A stretch of 64,000 nt of DNA from Pelistega europaea (lineage in GTDB: Bacteria; Pseudomonadota; Gammaproteobacteria; Burkholderiales; Burkholderiaceae_B), in contig NZ_JABGBO010000003.1 of assembly GCF_013133775.1 (NCBI RefSeq), positions 62,001 to 126,000 on the forward strand, in the 5' to 3' direction. The notes below the pieces were generated by a model that ran no database searches, was not told the DNA's origin, and was given only the letters and a program-made list of their open reading frames with translations. A program made the translations under genes and the position numbers. Shown in pieces: positions 1 through 9,372 of the stretch (positions are counted from its first letter, which is position 1; each line of letters opens with the position of its first letter).

Positions 1-218
1 TTGGTCAGCACTGCTAGAAAAGACATCTTCAATGTCAGTAAAATCGCTGCAACAACCTGCGGTTGATTAATGGTATCAAAGAAAGCCTGCACCCCCATCC
101 CTGCTGTGCTATACACCAGCATAGCGAATGGTACCAATACCAATAGCGACAAACTAAACAGACTAATGCCGAAGCTAAGACCGAACCCCGGCAATATCGT
201 ACGAGCTTTTAATAACAC
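1..218 (-). CDS. cysT: Sulfate/thiosulfate ABC transporter permease, N-terminal part
   Basis: Partial gene running off the left edge. The reverse-strand frame gives about 72 residues that begin LLKARTILPGFGLSFG and continue into a hydrophobic segment. This is the usual N-terminus of the CysT/CysU inner-membrane permease, which moves sulfate or thiosulfate handed over by the periplasmic binding protein. I place the start at the GTG at 218, five bases after the stop of the upstream sbp; no ATG is available in frame, so translation is probably coupled to sbp. The position directly behind a sulfate-binding protein supports the call. The rest of the permease and the expected cysW and cysA lie outside the window. 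The exact start is uncertain. Confidence 0.8.
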   Translation of the reverse strand, partial: MLLKARTILPGFGLSFGISLFSLSLLVLVPFAMLVYSTAGMGVQAFFDTINQPQVVAAILLTLKMSFLAVLT

Positions 219-223
219 GATAC

Positions 224-1219
224 TTAAGATTGTTGGATTTGATCAAAAATACCGCCATCCGCAAAGAATTTCTTCATAATTTCTGGCCATGCACCAAACA
301 CATCATTGGCACGGAAAGTCTCTACATGGGGGAAGCGGTCTTTATATTTTTCCAAAATAGTTGGATTGCTAGGACGTAAATAAAGGCTAGCTGCTAACTC
401 TTGTGCTTTATCACTCCAAAGATAAGAAAGGTATTCTTTTGCTGTCGCCTCTGAGCCTTTTTTCTCTACGACACTATCAACAATAGCAACAGGATTTTCT
501 GCTTTAATGGAGTACTTAGGATAAACAATCTCAAACTCACCAGCACCAAACTCGCGTGCAGCCATGTTGGCCTCATTCTCAAAAGTGACTAATGCATCAC
601 CGATACCACGCTTAACAAAAGTAGTGGTTGCTGCACGTCCTCCATTTTCAAGGACTGGCACATTTTTAAATAATGCTTTGACTAGTGCTTTTGCTTTGCT
701 TTCATCACCGCCATCTTCTTTTAAAGCAGCTCCATAAGCAGCTAAGAAAGTATAACGACCATTACCCGTAGTTTTAGGATTGGCAATAACAACTTGTACC
801 CCTTCTTTAGTCAAATCATCCCAATCTTTGATATGTTTAGGATTACCTTTACGCACAAGAAATACTGTCGTACTTGTAAATGGTACAGCATGGTCTGGGA
901 ACTCTTTATCCCAACCTGCTTTAATTAAACCTTTATGCTCAAGCAACTCCACATCTGAACTTTGGTTCATCGTCACCACATCAGCTTGTAAACCATTAGC
1001 TACACTTAAAGCTTGTTTACTAGAACCACCATGAGATTGCTGAATCTTCAACGCTGCCCCATTATGTTTAGCAGAATATTCTTTTAAAAATAAAGGATTA
1101 TATTCTTTGTAGAAATCTCTCATTACATCATAAGAGACATTAAGAAAATCTTGTGCTACCACAGCACCTGCCATACTCAGGCCAAGTGTAGTGACTAGAA
1201 TTTTATGGAGTAATTTCAT
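224..1219 (-). CDS. sbp: Periplasmic sulfate/thiosulfate-binding protein
   Basis: 331 residues, the usual size for Sbp/CysP. A cleavable signal peptide (MKLLHKILVTTLGLSMAGA, cut near VAQ) is followed by LNVSYDVMRDFYKEYN, the family's first strand and helix. The anion-binding segment SHGGSSKQA and the FLVRKGNPK segment are also present. The protein captures sulfate or thiosulfate in the periplasm and delivers it to the CysT/CysW permease; cysT follows after five bases. The start ATG has an AGGTAG-like ribosome binding site. Sequence alone does not separate Sbp (sulfate) from CysP (thiosulfate). It is transcribed divergently from glpK across about 270 AT-rich bases that must hold both promoters. 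Confidence 0.88.
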   Translation of the reverse strand: MKLLHKILVTTLGLSMAGAVVAQDFLNVSYDVMRDFYKEYNPLFLKEYSAKHNGAALKIQQSHGGSSKQALSVANGLQADVVTMNQSSDVELLEHKGLIKAGWDKEFPDHAVPFTSTTVFLVRKGNPKHIKDWDDLTKEGVQVVIANPKTTGNGRYTFLAAYGAALKEDGGDESKAKALVKALFKNVPVLENGGRAATTTFVKRGIGDALVTFENEANMAAREFGAGEFEIVYPKYSIKAENPVAIVDSVVEKKGSEATAKEYLSYLWSDKAQELAASLYLRPSNPTILEKYKDRFPHVETFRANDVFGAWPEIMKKFFADGGIFDQIQQS

Positions 1220-1490
1220 GGTTAACTACCTATAAATATGTTCTTCAAGGTCTCTACTATACCGAATTTATATCAGACTCAAGCAAATCATTTCTTCTAT
1301 TCTTATATCTTATTTTTATATAAGAGCATATTTATATTCTTTAATAATTATATAAATAAATCTTTTACCCAAACTTTGAGATTTTTAAAATTTTTTAGTC
1401 CCTGCAATACCTACCTCTTCTTATTAAATAGTCCCATCCATACACGCTAGAGAGAGAAAACATGCTAATCTAACGACATTATTATTTCAG

Positions 1491-2981
1491 ATGAATGTCA
1501 TGTCATATTTATTAGCATTAGACCAAGGTACCACCTCTAGCCGCAGCATCATTTTCAATCAACAAGGTCATGTCGTTGCCAGCGCACAACTTCCTATCAA
1601 CATCAGTACTCCACATGCTGCTTGGGTTGAACAAGATGCATTGGAAATATGGTCATCACAGCTACAAACCATCCAACAAGTCCTTCAAAAAGCCAATATC
1701 CAAGCTCACGAAATTCGTGCTATTGGCATTGCTAACCAACGAGAAACCACTGTAGTATGGAACAAAAAGACTGGACTTCCTATCGCTCCTGCTATCGTAT
1801 GGCAAGACAGAAGAACAGCTACTTATTGTCAGCAACTTAAAGATAAAGGTCATGAAACTCACATTCGCAATATCACAGGATTAATTATCGACCCTTATTT
1901 TAGTGCTTCTAAAATCGCCTGGATATTAGATTCAGTTCCTGGTGCAAGAGCAATGGCAGATGCAGGAGAGCTTGCCTTTGGTACGGTAGATAGCTGGTTA
2001 ATTTGGAATTTAAGTGGTGGTTTTCATGCAACAGATGTCTCTAATGCCTCTCGTACCATGTTGATGGACATTCACACTCAACAATGGTCTCGACCATTAC
2101 TAACACTTTTTAAAATCCCCGAGTCCTTATTACCCAAAATCGTTGCATCAGGACAAGAAATTGCCAGCACAAAGATAAGCCTTCTCGGTGCAGAGATACC
2201 TATTTTTTCGGCAATTGGTGATCAGCAAGCAGCCTTATTTGGTCATGATTGTCATCAAGCGGGTATGGCAAAAAATACCTATGGAACAGGTTGCTTTATG
2301 TTACTTAATACAGGTGAGCATATTATTAAAAGCTCACATAAACTGCTTAGTACAGTAGCATGGCAACGCAAAGGCCAACAAGCTACTCAATTTGCATTAG
2401 AAGGTAGTGTCTTTATGGCTGGTGCTATTGTGCAATGGTTACGTGACAATCTTGGTTTTATTAAACAAAGTCACGAAGTTGAGCAGCTTGCCTCTCAAGT
2501 CAAAGATAGTGATGGTGTGGTACTTGTACCTGCATTTACAGGATTGGGAGCCCCTTATTGGGAACCCAATGCCCTCGCTTCTATCTCTGGTCTTAGCCGA
2601 GGTACTCACAAGGCACATATTGCCCGTGCCGCCTTAGAGGCGATTGCATTCCAGGTAGCAGATGTCCTCCATGCTATGCAGCAAGATGCTCCTACTCCAT
2701 TGACAGAATTACGTGTAGATGGTGGAGCAAGTGCCAACAATCTGCTTATGCAGTTTCAGGCTGACATTCTAGGAGTCCCTGTACTACGCCCTACACAAAC
2801 CGAGACAACCGCTCTAGGAGCAGTCAAACTTGCAGGAATTAGTTGTGGTTTCTTTAATGAAACCGATTTCACGCAAATGTGGCAATTAGACCGTTGCTTT
2901 GAGCCACAAATGAACGAAGACGAACGGCGTACTCGATTGGAAGCGTGGAAAACCGCAGTTGCTAAAGTATTAGCACATTAA
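1491..2981 (+). CDS. glpK: Glycerol kinase
   Basis: 496 residues against 502 in E. coli. It phosphorylates glycerol to sn-glycerol 3-phosphate in the cytoplasm, using ATP. The FGGY-family signature LDQGTTSSR lies at residues 10-18. GTVDSWLIWNLSGG follows, then the catalytic-aspartate motif IGDQQAALFGH (Asp near 244), NTYGTGCF and the C-terminal DGGASANNLLMQFQAD. Two ATGs compete, at 1491 and 1500; the second gives MSYLLALDQ, which matches the family better, but neither has a clear ribosome binding site. No glpF or glpD is adjacent, so it stands as a single gene between sbp and a bidirectional terminator. Confidence 0.95.
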   Translation: MNVMSYLLALDQGTTSSRSIIFNQQGHVVASAQLPINISTPHAAWVEQDALEIWSSQLQTIQQVLQKANIQAHEIRAIGIANQRETTVVWNKKTGLPIAPAIVWQDRRTATYCQQLKDKGHETHIRNITGLIIDPYFSASKIAWILDSVPGARAMADAGELAFGTVDSWLIWNLSGGFHATDVSNASRTMLMDIHTQQWSRPLLTLFKIPESLLPKIVASGQEIASTKISLLGAEIPIFSAIGDQQAALFGHDCHQAGMAKNTYGTGCFMLLNTGEHIIKSSHKLLSTVAWQRKGQQATQFALEGSVFMAGAIVQWLRDNLGFIKQSHEVEQLASQVKDSDGVVLVPAFTGLGAPYWEPNALASISGLSRGTHKAHIARAALEAIAFQVADVLHAMQQDAPTPLTELRVDGGASANNLLMQFQADILGVPVLRPTQTETTALGAVKLAGISCGFFNETDFTQMWQLDRCFEPQMNEDERRTRLEAWKTAVAKVLAH

Positions 2982-3095
2982 CCATGTATCGCTTGTTTTT
3001 TCTTTCTAATCAAAACCCAGTGAGACACTCTCAACACCATTATTCGCAAAAATCATCAAGTAGGACAACTAGTTATATAACTTGATCCATCAAAA

Positions 3096-3131
3096 AAACC
3101 TTCCAAGAAACAATCATTCTTGGAAGGTTTT
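3096..3131. terminator. Bidirectional intrinsic terminator between glpK and the Bug receptor
   Basis: A perfect 14-bp inverted repeat, AAACCTTCCAAGAA / TTCTTGGAAGGTTT, has a 7-base loop. A runs flank it on the left and T's on the right. It sits between two genes that converge, so it can serve glpK on the plus strand and the receptor gene on the minus strand. Confidence 0.8.
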
Positions 3132-3219
3132 ATACAGTCGAAAACTTTTATAGATAGGGTATGGCAAACGCCGCCATCCTCCTACTCTCTATGACTAGAG
3201 ATTGGGTTTTCTCGGCAAA

Positions 3220-4182
3220 TTACTTACTACCAGCATTAATTTGCTCAAACAATTTTTTGTTTTCATCCAAATCTTTTTGGATATGTTTAGCTAACTCATC
3301 AGGGGTTGAGGTATTTATTACTAGACCTAATGCAGCTAACTTTTCTTGAACTTCAGGTTTACTCATTGCCTCCTGAATGGCTTGATTCCATTGATCACGC
3401 ACTTCATCACTTATGCCTGCTGGACCAATTAATGCCAACCAAGTGGCATAATCAAAGCCTGAATAGCTTTCCGCCACACTAGGGACATCAGGAAGTGCTT
3501 TTAGACGCTTACTCGTAGTGGTTGCCAATGCACGTAAATTACCTGCTTTAATTTGCTCTAATACACTAGGAATAGCCATCGTAGCCATTTGCAAATGTCC
3601 TGCAATCAAATCATTAACAATCAGATTGCCTCCCTTATAAGGGGCATGCATCATCTTAATGCCAGCAGCATTTTCTAATAAAACAGTCGCTAAGTGTAAG
3701 GAGTTACCTACACCAGCAGAACCATAGTTGATGGTATCCGGGTGTGCCTTGGCATCTGCCACTAGGTCTGCCAAAGTTTTGTAAGGGGAGTTTGCAGGGA
3801 CAGTAACAATAAGAGGAGTCACCACCAAATTGGTAATAGGTGTGATGTCTTTGATAGCATCATAAGGCATTTTTGCATGCATATAGGGATTAATCGCATG
3901 CGTAGAGGAAATCAATCCCACGGTATATCCGTCTGGAGCAGATTTTACAACCTCACGTGTCCCTGTCATATTGGATGCCCCAGCTAAATTATGTACTACC
4001 ACAGGTTGCTTAAAATATTTACTAAGCTCAGGCTCTAACACTCGCGCTAAACTATCAAAGGCAGAGCCTGGTGAGCTTGGTACAATCATACGAATAGGCT
4101 TCTCAGGGAAAGCGGCAAAGGTTTGTGATGCCACCACCATACTTAAAGCACAGACAGATACTTTCAAAAACTGCTTAAACAT
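3220..4182 (-). CDS. Bug-family tripartite tricarboxylate transporter receptor
   Basis: 320 residues. A signal peptide (MFKQFLKVSVCALSMVVAS, cut after TFA) is followed by FPEKPIRMIVPSSPGSAFD, the hallmark start of Bug/TctC periplasmic receptors. VGLISSTHAINPYMH, YGSAGVGNSLHLAT and HAPYKGG also fit. Bug proteins bind carboxylates or amides in the periplasm; the family is greatly expanded in Burkholderiales, usually as orphans without TctA/TctB, which is the case here. The ligand cannot be read from sequence. The gene stands alone, with a terminator downstream and about 140 bases to queE upstream. Confidence 0.88.
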   Translation of the reverse strand: MFKQFLKVSVCALSMVVASQTFAAFPEKPIRMIVPSSPGSAFDSLARVLEPELSKYFKQPVVVHNLAGASNMTGTREVVKSAPDGYTVGLISSTHAINPYMHAKMPYDAIKDITPITNLVVTPLIVTVPANSPYKTLADLVADAKAHPDTINYGSAGVGNSLHLATVLLENAAGIKMMHAPYKGGNLIVNDLIAGHLQMATMAIPSVLEQIKAGNLRALATTTSKRLKALPDVPSVAESYSGFDYATWLALIGPAGISDEVRDQWNQAIQEAMSKPEVQEKLAALGLVINTSTPDELAKHIQKDLDENKKLFEQINAGSK

Positions 4183-4320
4183 AGAAAACTCTTTCAGTAA
4201 TATATCAAATCGACAATCATATCAAAAGGTCAACAATACCATATTTCATGTATAAGCTTATCTATGGTTATCCCTAGATTGTTGCTTACATACAGCGATT
4301 GCTTCCCTTGACAAGACAAA

Positions 4321-5196
4321 TTATTGGATATGTGCAAATTTATGTGTTTGTATACTCAATTGCCAATGAGGGTATTTTTCTGGGTTTGCATAATGCTGTT
4401 TGTTGAGATGTCCCACCAAAGCAATTGTTTGTAAAATATTCATTTCACCATTCACTTCTAAAGGAGAAAGAAAATAATGCTTGGCTTTTAAGTGTTGTGT
4501 CACCCACAAGCACCAGTTAATAAACTCTTGTTCTATATCAGCATTCACCATCTGAGATGCTAACCCTTGCAAGGCCTCATTGTTAGCACTGGTCATCTGC
4601 TCTGCTAAGGACAATTTCTCCTGCATCTCACCGGCATCTTTCTCTATCTTTGATAACGAAGATGTAGCCGATGTTACTGGTGGTAATCCCGTCTTCATAG
4701 GATCCACTACAATTCTCACTTCATCTGCTTTTGCAATGATATGCTGAGTATAACGTGATGAATAACAATACTTGGGACTAACCGCAATATAATCAATCAA
4801 TGGGGAAATCTCATGCAACGCATTACTTTCAATACAGAGGAAATACCCTTGTTGCTTAAGAACGGTTAGTAAGACATCAAGGTGAGGGTGAATGCTCGGT
4901 TCCCCTCCTGTAATAATAATATTACGGGCTGTATAACCACTTATCGCATCAAGTATTTGTTGCAGTGTCATCACTGAATAAGTGAGGTAATCTGTATCAC
5001 ACCAACTACAGGCCAAACTACAACGACCCAAACGAATAAAAATTGCAGGCATACCAGTGTTATAGCCTTCTCCCTGCAGACTTTCAAAAATTTCCACTAT
5101 TCTAAAGGAGGGATTCAGCTCCCCTACAAGAGAGGTACCGCTTTGATTAGATACCTCTGCTTCTTGCCTTAGACTAATTATCTTGTGATTACTCAT
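4321..5196 (-). CDS. queE: 7-carboxy-7-deazaguanine synthase with an internal insertion
   Basis: Radical SAM enzyme that converts 6-carboxytetrahydropterin to 7-carboxy-7-deazaguanine in queuosine synthesis. The motif CSLACSWCDTDY places the 4Fe-4S cysteines at 59, 63 and 66; IFESLQGEG precedes it, IITGGEPSIHP follows, and YFLSPLE and QTHK end the fold. At 291 residues it is well above the roughly 210-225 usual for the family. The excess is a Ser/Glu/Ala-rich, probably helical or disordered stretch at about residues 167-222, between DEVRIVVD and the conserved end. It follows queD by 6 bases and is the last gene of the que operon. Confidence 0.9.
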   Translation of the reverse strand: MSNHKIISLRQEAEVSNQSGTSLVGELNPSFRIVEIFESLQGEGYNTGMPAIFIRLGRCSLACSWCDTDYLTYSVMTLQQILDAISGYTARNIIITGGEPSIHPHLDVLLTVLKQQGYFLCIESNALHEISPLIDYIAVSPKYCYSSRYTQHIIAKADEVRIVVDPMKTGLPPVTSATSSLSKIEKDAGEMQEKLSLAEQMTSANNEALQGLASQMVNADIEQEFINWCLWVTQHLKAKHYFLSPLEVNGEMNILQTIALVGHLNKQHYANPEKYPHWQLSIQTHKFAHIQ

Positions 5197-5202
5197 GAGT
5201 CA

Positions 5203-5622
5203 CTACACCTCGTATTCACTATAAGAAGTTGGTGTTTCCCACAGTCTTACGCGTGTTACTGGCAATCCTTGTTGCTGCAAAATCTGGAAAATATGATAAC
5301 TCATCACTTCTGCGGTGGTTCTTTGCTCAAGAGCATAAGTTTTCAATCCCCACCCCTCTAATAAGGAGGCAATAGTTTTTTCTCGCTCACTCAAACGGTT
5401 ATACAAAAATGCATGATCCATACGGTCTAAAACATATTGCTTAACAACGTTTTTTACATCACCAAAATCAAGAACCATACCTTCTTTAGGTCCATCAGCA
5501 ATTAAATCACCACTGATTTCCACTTCTAATTTATAGGTATGACCATGAAGATTCTTGCATTTACCATCATGCCCGTCTAAAAGGTGTGAACTATCAAAAG
5601 TAAAGATTTTGACGACTTTCAT
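5203..5622 (-). CDS. queD: 6-carboxy-5,6,7,8-tetrahydropterin synthase
   Basis: 139 residues. It converts dihydroneopterin triphosphate to 6-carboxytetrahydropterin, the second step toward preQ0. Zinc ligands are visible as His13 (DSSHLLDG) and as His26 and His28 in CKNLHGHTY, with the catalytic Cys22 just before them. [11 protein letters not shown] and the later [12 protein letters not shown] are typical of the QueD/PTPS fold. Its ATG overlaps the TGA of queC by four bases, so translation is coupled, and queE starts 6 bases beyond its stop. Confidence 0.93.
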   Translation of the reverse strand: MKVVKIFTFDSSHLLDGHDGKCKNLHGHTYKLEVEISGDLIADGPKEGMVLDFGDVKNVVKQYVLDRMDHAFLYNRLSEREKTIASLLEGWGLKTYALEQRTTAEVMSYHIFQILQQQGLPVTRVRLWETPTSYSEYEV

Positions 5623-6278
5623 TTAGACTTACTCGCTAGATATTGTTCTAAACCTCGGTTGCGTAATACACAACTAGGGCATTCACCACAACCACCTACA
5701 ACACCAAGATAACAGGTGTGTGTATGTTCACGCACATATTCTAGATAACCCAGTTTATCTGCCAGCTCCCAGGTCTGGGCTTTAGACAAATACATCAAGG
5801 GGGTATGAATCTGAAAAGCATAATCCATCGCTAGATTTAGCGTAACGTTCATTGATTTCACAAACACGTCACGGCAATCTGGATAACCACTAAAGTCAGT
5901 TTCACAAACACCAACGATAATATGTTTAATTCCCTGTGATTTGGCATAAATCGCTGCATACAGCAAGAACAAGGCATTACGTCCATCGACAAACGTATTA
6001 GGTAAACCATTATCTGCTGTTTCAATCTTCGCCGTATTATCCATCAGAGCATTATGTGTAATACCTTGGATAAGAGATAAATCAAGAACAGTTTGCTTAA
6101 CACCTAAATCCTGAGCAATCCACCGTGCACGCTCTAATTCGATAGCATGGCGCTGTCCGTAAGCAAAACTGATAGTTTGGACATTTTCATGTCCATAAGT
6201 TGCAATTGCCTGAAGCAGGCATGTCGTTGAATCTTGGCCACCAGAAAAGATGACCAATGCTTTTTCTGAAGTTGTCAT
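5619..6278 (-). CDS. queC: 7-cyano-7-deazaguanine (preQ0) synthase
   Basis: 219 residues. ATP-dependent enzyme that turns 7-carboxy-7-deazaguanine into preQ0. The PP-loop SGGQDS lies at residues 12-17. The C-terminal zinc site is complete, with Cys189, Cys197, Cys200 and Cys203 in [15 protein letters not shown]. It is the first gene of queC-queD-queE. The start ATG at 6278 has AAGGA nine bases upstream, and this sequence is part of the candidate preQ1 riboswitch tail, suggesting control at translation initiation. No queF is in the window. Confidence 0.94.
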   Translation of the reverse strand: MTTSEKALVIFSGGQDSTTCLLQAIATYGHENVQTISFAYGQRHAIELERARWIAQDLGVKQTVLDLSLIQGITHNALMDNTAKIETADNGLPNTFVDGRNALFLLYAAIYAKSQGIKHIIVGVCETDFSGYPDCRDVFVKSMNVTLNLAMDYAFQIHTPLMYLSKAQTWELADKLGYLEYVREHTHTCYLGVVGGCGECPSCVLRNRGLEQYLASKSK

Positions 6279-6287
6279 GTAAAGGTT

Positions 6288-6344
6288 TCCTTAGTTTTGG
6301 TTTGGTTATAACAATAACCGCATGGGAGGATTTCGAACCACGCA
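6288..6344 (-). promoter_or_regulatory. Candidate preQ1-I-like riboswitch in the queC leader
   Basis: Read on the minus strand, the queC leader has TGCGTGG (6338-6344) pairing with CCATGCG (6320-6326) as a 7-bp stem, G-T wobbles at two positions. The loop begins TTC, so GGTTC and the following CCC match the preQ1-I core. The tail AAAACTAAGGA (6288-6298) carries the class's AAAACTA signature and contains the ribosome binding site. UCCU in the loop could pair with AGGA to close the pseudoknot. One departure is a small extra hairpin (6304-6319, GGTTAT/ATAACC) between stem and tail, which typical members lack. Position before queC fits the class's known targets. Confidence 0.5.
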
Positions 6345-6437
6345 AAGGGAAAATTATAACGATTTTATTAAATAAATATTTAATCCTAAAAGATTTTTAT
6401 AAAAACTCATTTAGCGATTGGCTACCCTACGCAAGGA

Positions 6438-6662
6438 TTACTCCCCCTCATTTTTTTCGTCTGATATTTGTTGTTCTGATGCTAATTGTGTCAAACGTTG
6501 CCCTTGCTGAGCTAACTGTTGCCCTTGCTGAGCTAATGCTTGTTGCTCTAATAACTGTGCTTGTTTTTGTAAACGAGGCTTAAAAAACACGTTCCATATC
6601 ACGATATGAAAAACTACCGTTGCCAATAATACCCCTACCCCTATGCCAATATATAACCACAT
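6438..6662 (-). CDS. Small single-pass membrane protein with Gln-rich coiled coil
   Basis: 74 residues, function unknown. An N-terminal hydrophobic segment (about residues 3-27) is followed by a Gln-rich helix predicted to coil. The helix carries a 7-residue unit in tandem, AQQGQQL then AQQGQRL, which is also an almost exact repeat at DNA level. The tail is acidic. AGGAG stands a suitable distance before the ATG. It follows the GntP permease gene after a terminator, so it may be expressed by read-through or from its own promoter. Good ribosome binding site and clear topology argue for a real gene; no family is recognised. Confidence 0.6.
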   Translation of the reverse strand: MWLYIGIGVGVLLATVVFHIVIWNVFFKPRLQKQAQLLEQQALAQQGQQLAQQGQRLTQLASEQQISDEKNEGE

Positions 6663-6679
6663 AAAACTCTCCTAACTAA

Positions 6680-6703
6680 AAAGGGATGCCATAGCATCCC
6701 TTT
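6680..6703 (-). terminator. Intrinsic terminator after the GntP permease
   Basis: Perfect 10-bp inverted repeat AAAGGGATGC / GCATCCCTTT with a 4-base loop. On the minus strand it is followed by a short T run. It lies between the permease stop and the small membrane protein start. Confidence 0.7.
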
Positions 6704-6726
6704 GTCATTGTAACCTATTCTACGGA

Positions 6727-8163
6727 TTAGAAAGAACCGAATAAGGTACCCAAAATAATGACAGTAGCCACTGCCAATACAGGACCCGTGATGGTTACCA
6801 TCGCAATATTTGCATAAGACTGACGATGATTCAATCCACAAATAGATAATAAGGTAATGATAGCCCCACAATGAGGTAGTGTATCAAAACCACCTGCTGC
6901 AATTACAGCAACCCTATGCAATAATTCTGGGTTAATGCCATGCTCTACTGCCAAGCGCAAATAGTCAGCACCCAATGTCTGTAAAGCAATACTAAGACCA
7001 CCCGATGAAGACCCAGTAATACCTGCCAACGCAGACATTGCTACCGCTTCAGAGATTAATGGATTACCAGGTGCAACTCCCAATACAAACTCTTTAATAA
7101 GAGCAAAACCAGCAAGACTGGCAATAACCGCACCATAACCTACCTCAGAGGCAGTATTAAATGCAGGCAACATAGAACCTAATGACCCCTTATTGATTGT
7201 GCCAGCTAAATCCTGCCAACGCTTCCATGCAATAACAATTAACCACAAGCAAGACACAATTAAGGAAATAATAATCGACCATAACCCAATATTTTTAGCA
7301 GGTACTAAACTAGGGAACTTAGCAGTCACAGCGGACAAATCTGCATTAGGGAAAACAATATAGGTCAATAATGCATTGAGTGCAATCACAAGAATCAATG
7401 GAGAAAATGCTAACAAAACAGGCATGGCATTGTGTTCTTCTACATTTTCAAACTCCACACCATCGTTATGATTACCATACCCCTCGCCATTAGCAACCGC
7501 TTTATTAGCACGAGAAGCCAGCCACAACCAACCAAATACAAACATCACTAAAGCGCCGATAATACCTAAACCAGGAGCAGCAAACACATTGGTTTGGTAG
7601 TAAGGGATAGGAATAGCATTTTGGATGGCAGGCGTACCAGGCAAAGCGGTCATAGTAAAGGTAAATGCACCTAACGCAATAGCCCCTGGAATAATACGTT
7701 TAGGAATTCCTGCTTTGTAAAACATCACCTTGGCAATCGGGTAGATAGCAAATGCCACCACAAATAGCGATACACCACCATAAGTTAATGCACCGCAAGC
7801 CAATACCACAGTCAGGATGGCATGCTTAGGGCCAAGAATACGCATAAACCAATGTGCAATACTAGAAGCAGCTCCAGAATCTGCAATCAGCTGACCAAAT
7901 AAAGCTCCTAGTAAAAACACAGGGAAGAATTTGAGCAAATAGTTACCCAAGGCACCCATAAAGGTCTCTGTATAAATAGGTGCCATCAGCGAGAAGTCTC
8001 CTGATAGAATCACAGCCAACGCCGCCATAATAGGAGCGAGAATTAATACTGAAATACCGCGATAAGCAAAATACATCAGCATCAATAGGGAAAGTACAAT
8101 AGCAATAGTACTCAATGTCATAGTAATAATACCCCACCAAAAAGCATCTGCACAGCTTAACAT
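6727..8163 (-). CDS. GntP-family permease
   Basis: About 478 residues with a dozen or more hydrophobic segments. The family pattern is clear: FFPVFLLGALFGQLIADSGAA, then GGVSLFVVAFAIYPIA, ALPGTPAIQNAIPI and the late ITGSSSGGLSIALQ. GntP members are proton symporters for gluconate or related organic acids such as hydroxybutyrate or lactate; substrate cannot be read here. The first ATG (8163) has no good ribosome binding site; an internal ATG at 8121 has GGTGGGG upstream and gives MTLSTIAIVL, a more usual N-terminus. The asparaginase gene lies 126 bases upstream in the same direction. Confidence 0.85.
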   Translation of the reverse strand: MLSCADAFWWGIITMTLSTIAIVLSLLMLMYFAYRGISVLILAPIMAALAVILSGDFSLMAPIYTETFMGALGNYLLKFFPVFLLGALFGQLIADSGAASSIAHWFMRILGPKHAILTVVLACGALTYGGVSLFVVAFAIYPIAKVMFYKAGIPKRIIPGAIALGAFTFTMTALPGTPAIQNAIPIPYYQTNVFAAPGLGIIGALVMFVFGWLWLASRANKAVANGEGYGNHNDGVEFENVEEHNAMPVLLAFSPLILVIALNALLTYIVFPNADLSAVTAKFPSLVPAKNIGLWSIIISLIVSCLWLIVIAWKRWQDLAGTINKGSLGSMLPAFNTASEVGYGAVIASLAGFALIKEFVLGVAPGNPLISEAVAMSALAGITGSSSGGLSIALQTLGADYLRLAVEHGINPELLHRVAVIAAGGFDTLPHCGAIITLLSICGLNHRQSYANIAMVTITGPVLAVATVIILGTLFGSF

Positions 8164-8289
8164 GTGACAGATACCAATTAATAATTATTTAAAGTTAAGC
8201 GGGGTAATTATATGCGGACACAAACAATACGCCATTTAGGGCTATCCCTCACTAGTGTTTACCCTTAACCCTAATGACGCTTGTTATGA

Positions 8290-9294
8290 TTACCCTTGAA
8301 GATACTTGGTCAAAGCCTGATTAATGTAGGGTCTTTGTTTATTAGATGACCATAAAATGGCACTCAACAATAAGCGGGCTTTACGAGGGTCTAGACTACC
8401 TACCATGACTACACCTAGTTTTTGTAAATCAATTTCCCCGCCTTTATAACCGTACACCGTCTTGGTCGTATAACCAGATCCTGTACGTGAAGCCATTAAC
8501 ACTGGCATTTTCTGTAGAGTAGGAATTAATGCATCTCTGACCTTCTCTGAAACATGGCCACTTCCTACTCCTGCAATAACTAATCCTTGATAGTCTAGTG
8601 TAGGTAGTATTTTATAGATGTCCTCGGCTTCATCAAGCACAGCCTCTAGAAGTAAAACTTTCTCTTGATGAGTTTCAGGAATCGGGAAAATCATGCGTTC
8701 ATCTGCCTGACGATAGATAAAAACCTCACCTTCTTGCAAATGTCCCAATGCACCATAAATAGGCGAGCCAAAAGCCCCCACAGAAGTTGTATGCAATTTT
8801 TTAACAAAACGAGCTTGGTGAATTTCATCACTCATCACGACAGTAACACCATAGTTACGCACTTTAGGACTCATTGCCACACGGATAGCCCCCAGCAAAT
8901 TAGCAGGACCATCTGCCCCAGCTTCATTGGGAGAACGCATTGCTCCTGTCAATACAAGTGGTACAGCATACGGCCAATACAAATCTAAAAAGAAAGCACT
9001 TTCCTCTAAAGTATCTGTACCTTGTACTAACACCACACCATTAGCCCCCTCTTCTACTTGTTGTTTGGCCCATGCCAAAGCCTTGAATAAGTGGGTAAAT
9101 TGGATAGAACCACTTGCCATATTAGATAAGGTCTGTAACCTCAATTCTACGGGCATCTCGGCAAGCTCGGGAATTGCACTTACTAAGTCATCAGCCCCCA
9201 ATGTCGAGCTCACCCCTTGATTACCATCATGAGCCGTCATTGTAATGGTACCGCCTAATGTACCTACAGCAATAATTGTTTTTGCCTGAGTCAT
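8290..9294 (-). CDS. Asparaginase
   Basis: 334 residues. Hydrolyses asparagine to aspartate and ammonia. The first catalytic threonine motif appears as GTLGGTI near the N-terminus. The second is QGTDTLEESAFFLDL, with the Thr-Asp pair. MRSPNEAGADGPANLLGAI and the lysine-bearing segment FVKKLHTTSVGAFGS complete the site. No signal peptide is present, so the enzyme should be cytoplasmic even though the sequence resembles the II-type family. Its neighbours, a permease downstream and a mechanosensitive channel downstream of that promoter region, do not form an obvious pathway with it. Confidence 0.88.
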   Translation of the reverse strand: MTQAKTIIAVGTLGGTITMTAHDGNQGVSSTLGADDLVSAIPELAEMPVELRLQTLSNMASGSIQFTHLFKALAWAKQQVEEGANGVVLVQGTDTLEESAFFLDLYWPYAVPLVLTGAMRSPNEAGADGPANLLGAIRVAMSPKVRNYGVTVVMSDEIHQARFVKKLHTTSVGAFGSPIYGALGHLQEGEVFIYRQADERMIFPIPETHQEKVLLLEAVLDEAEDIYKILPTLDYQGLVIAGVGSGHVSEKVRDALIPTLQKMPVLMASRTGSGYTTKTVYGYKGGEIDLQKLGVVMVGSLDPRKARLLLSAILWSSNKQRPYINQALTKYLQG

Positions 9295-9372
9295 ACACTT
9301 TCCTTTATTTTTTGTGATTCACACAATGCAATAGAAATAATAGGTTGCAATGTCAGTGGAACAATCCACAGA

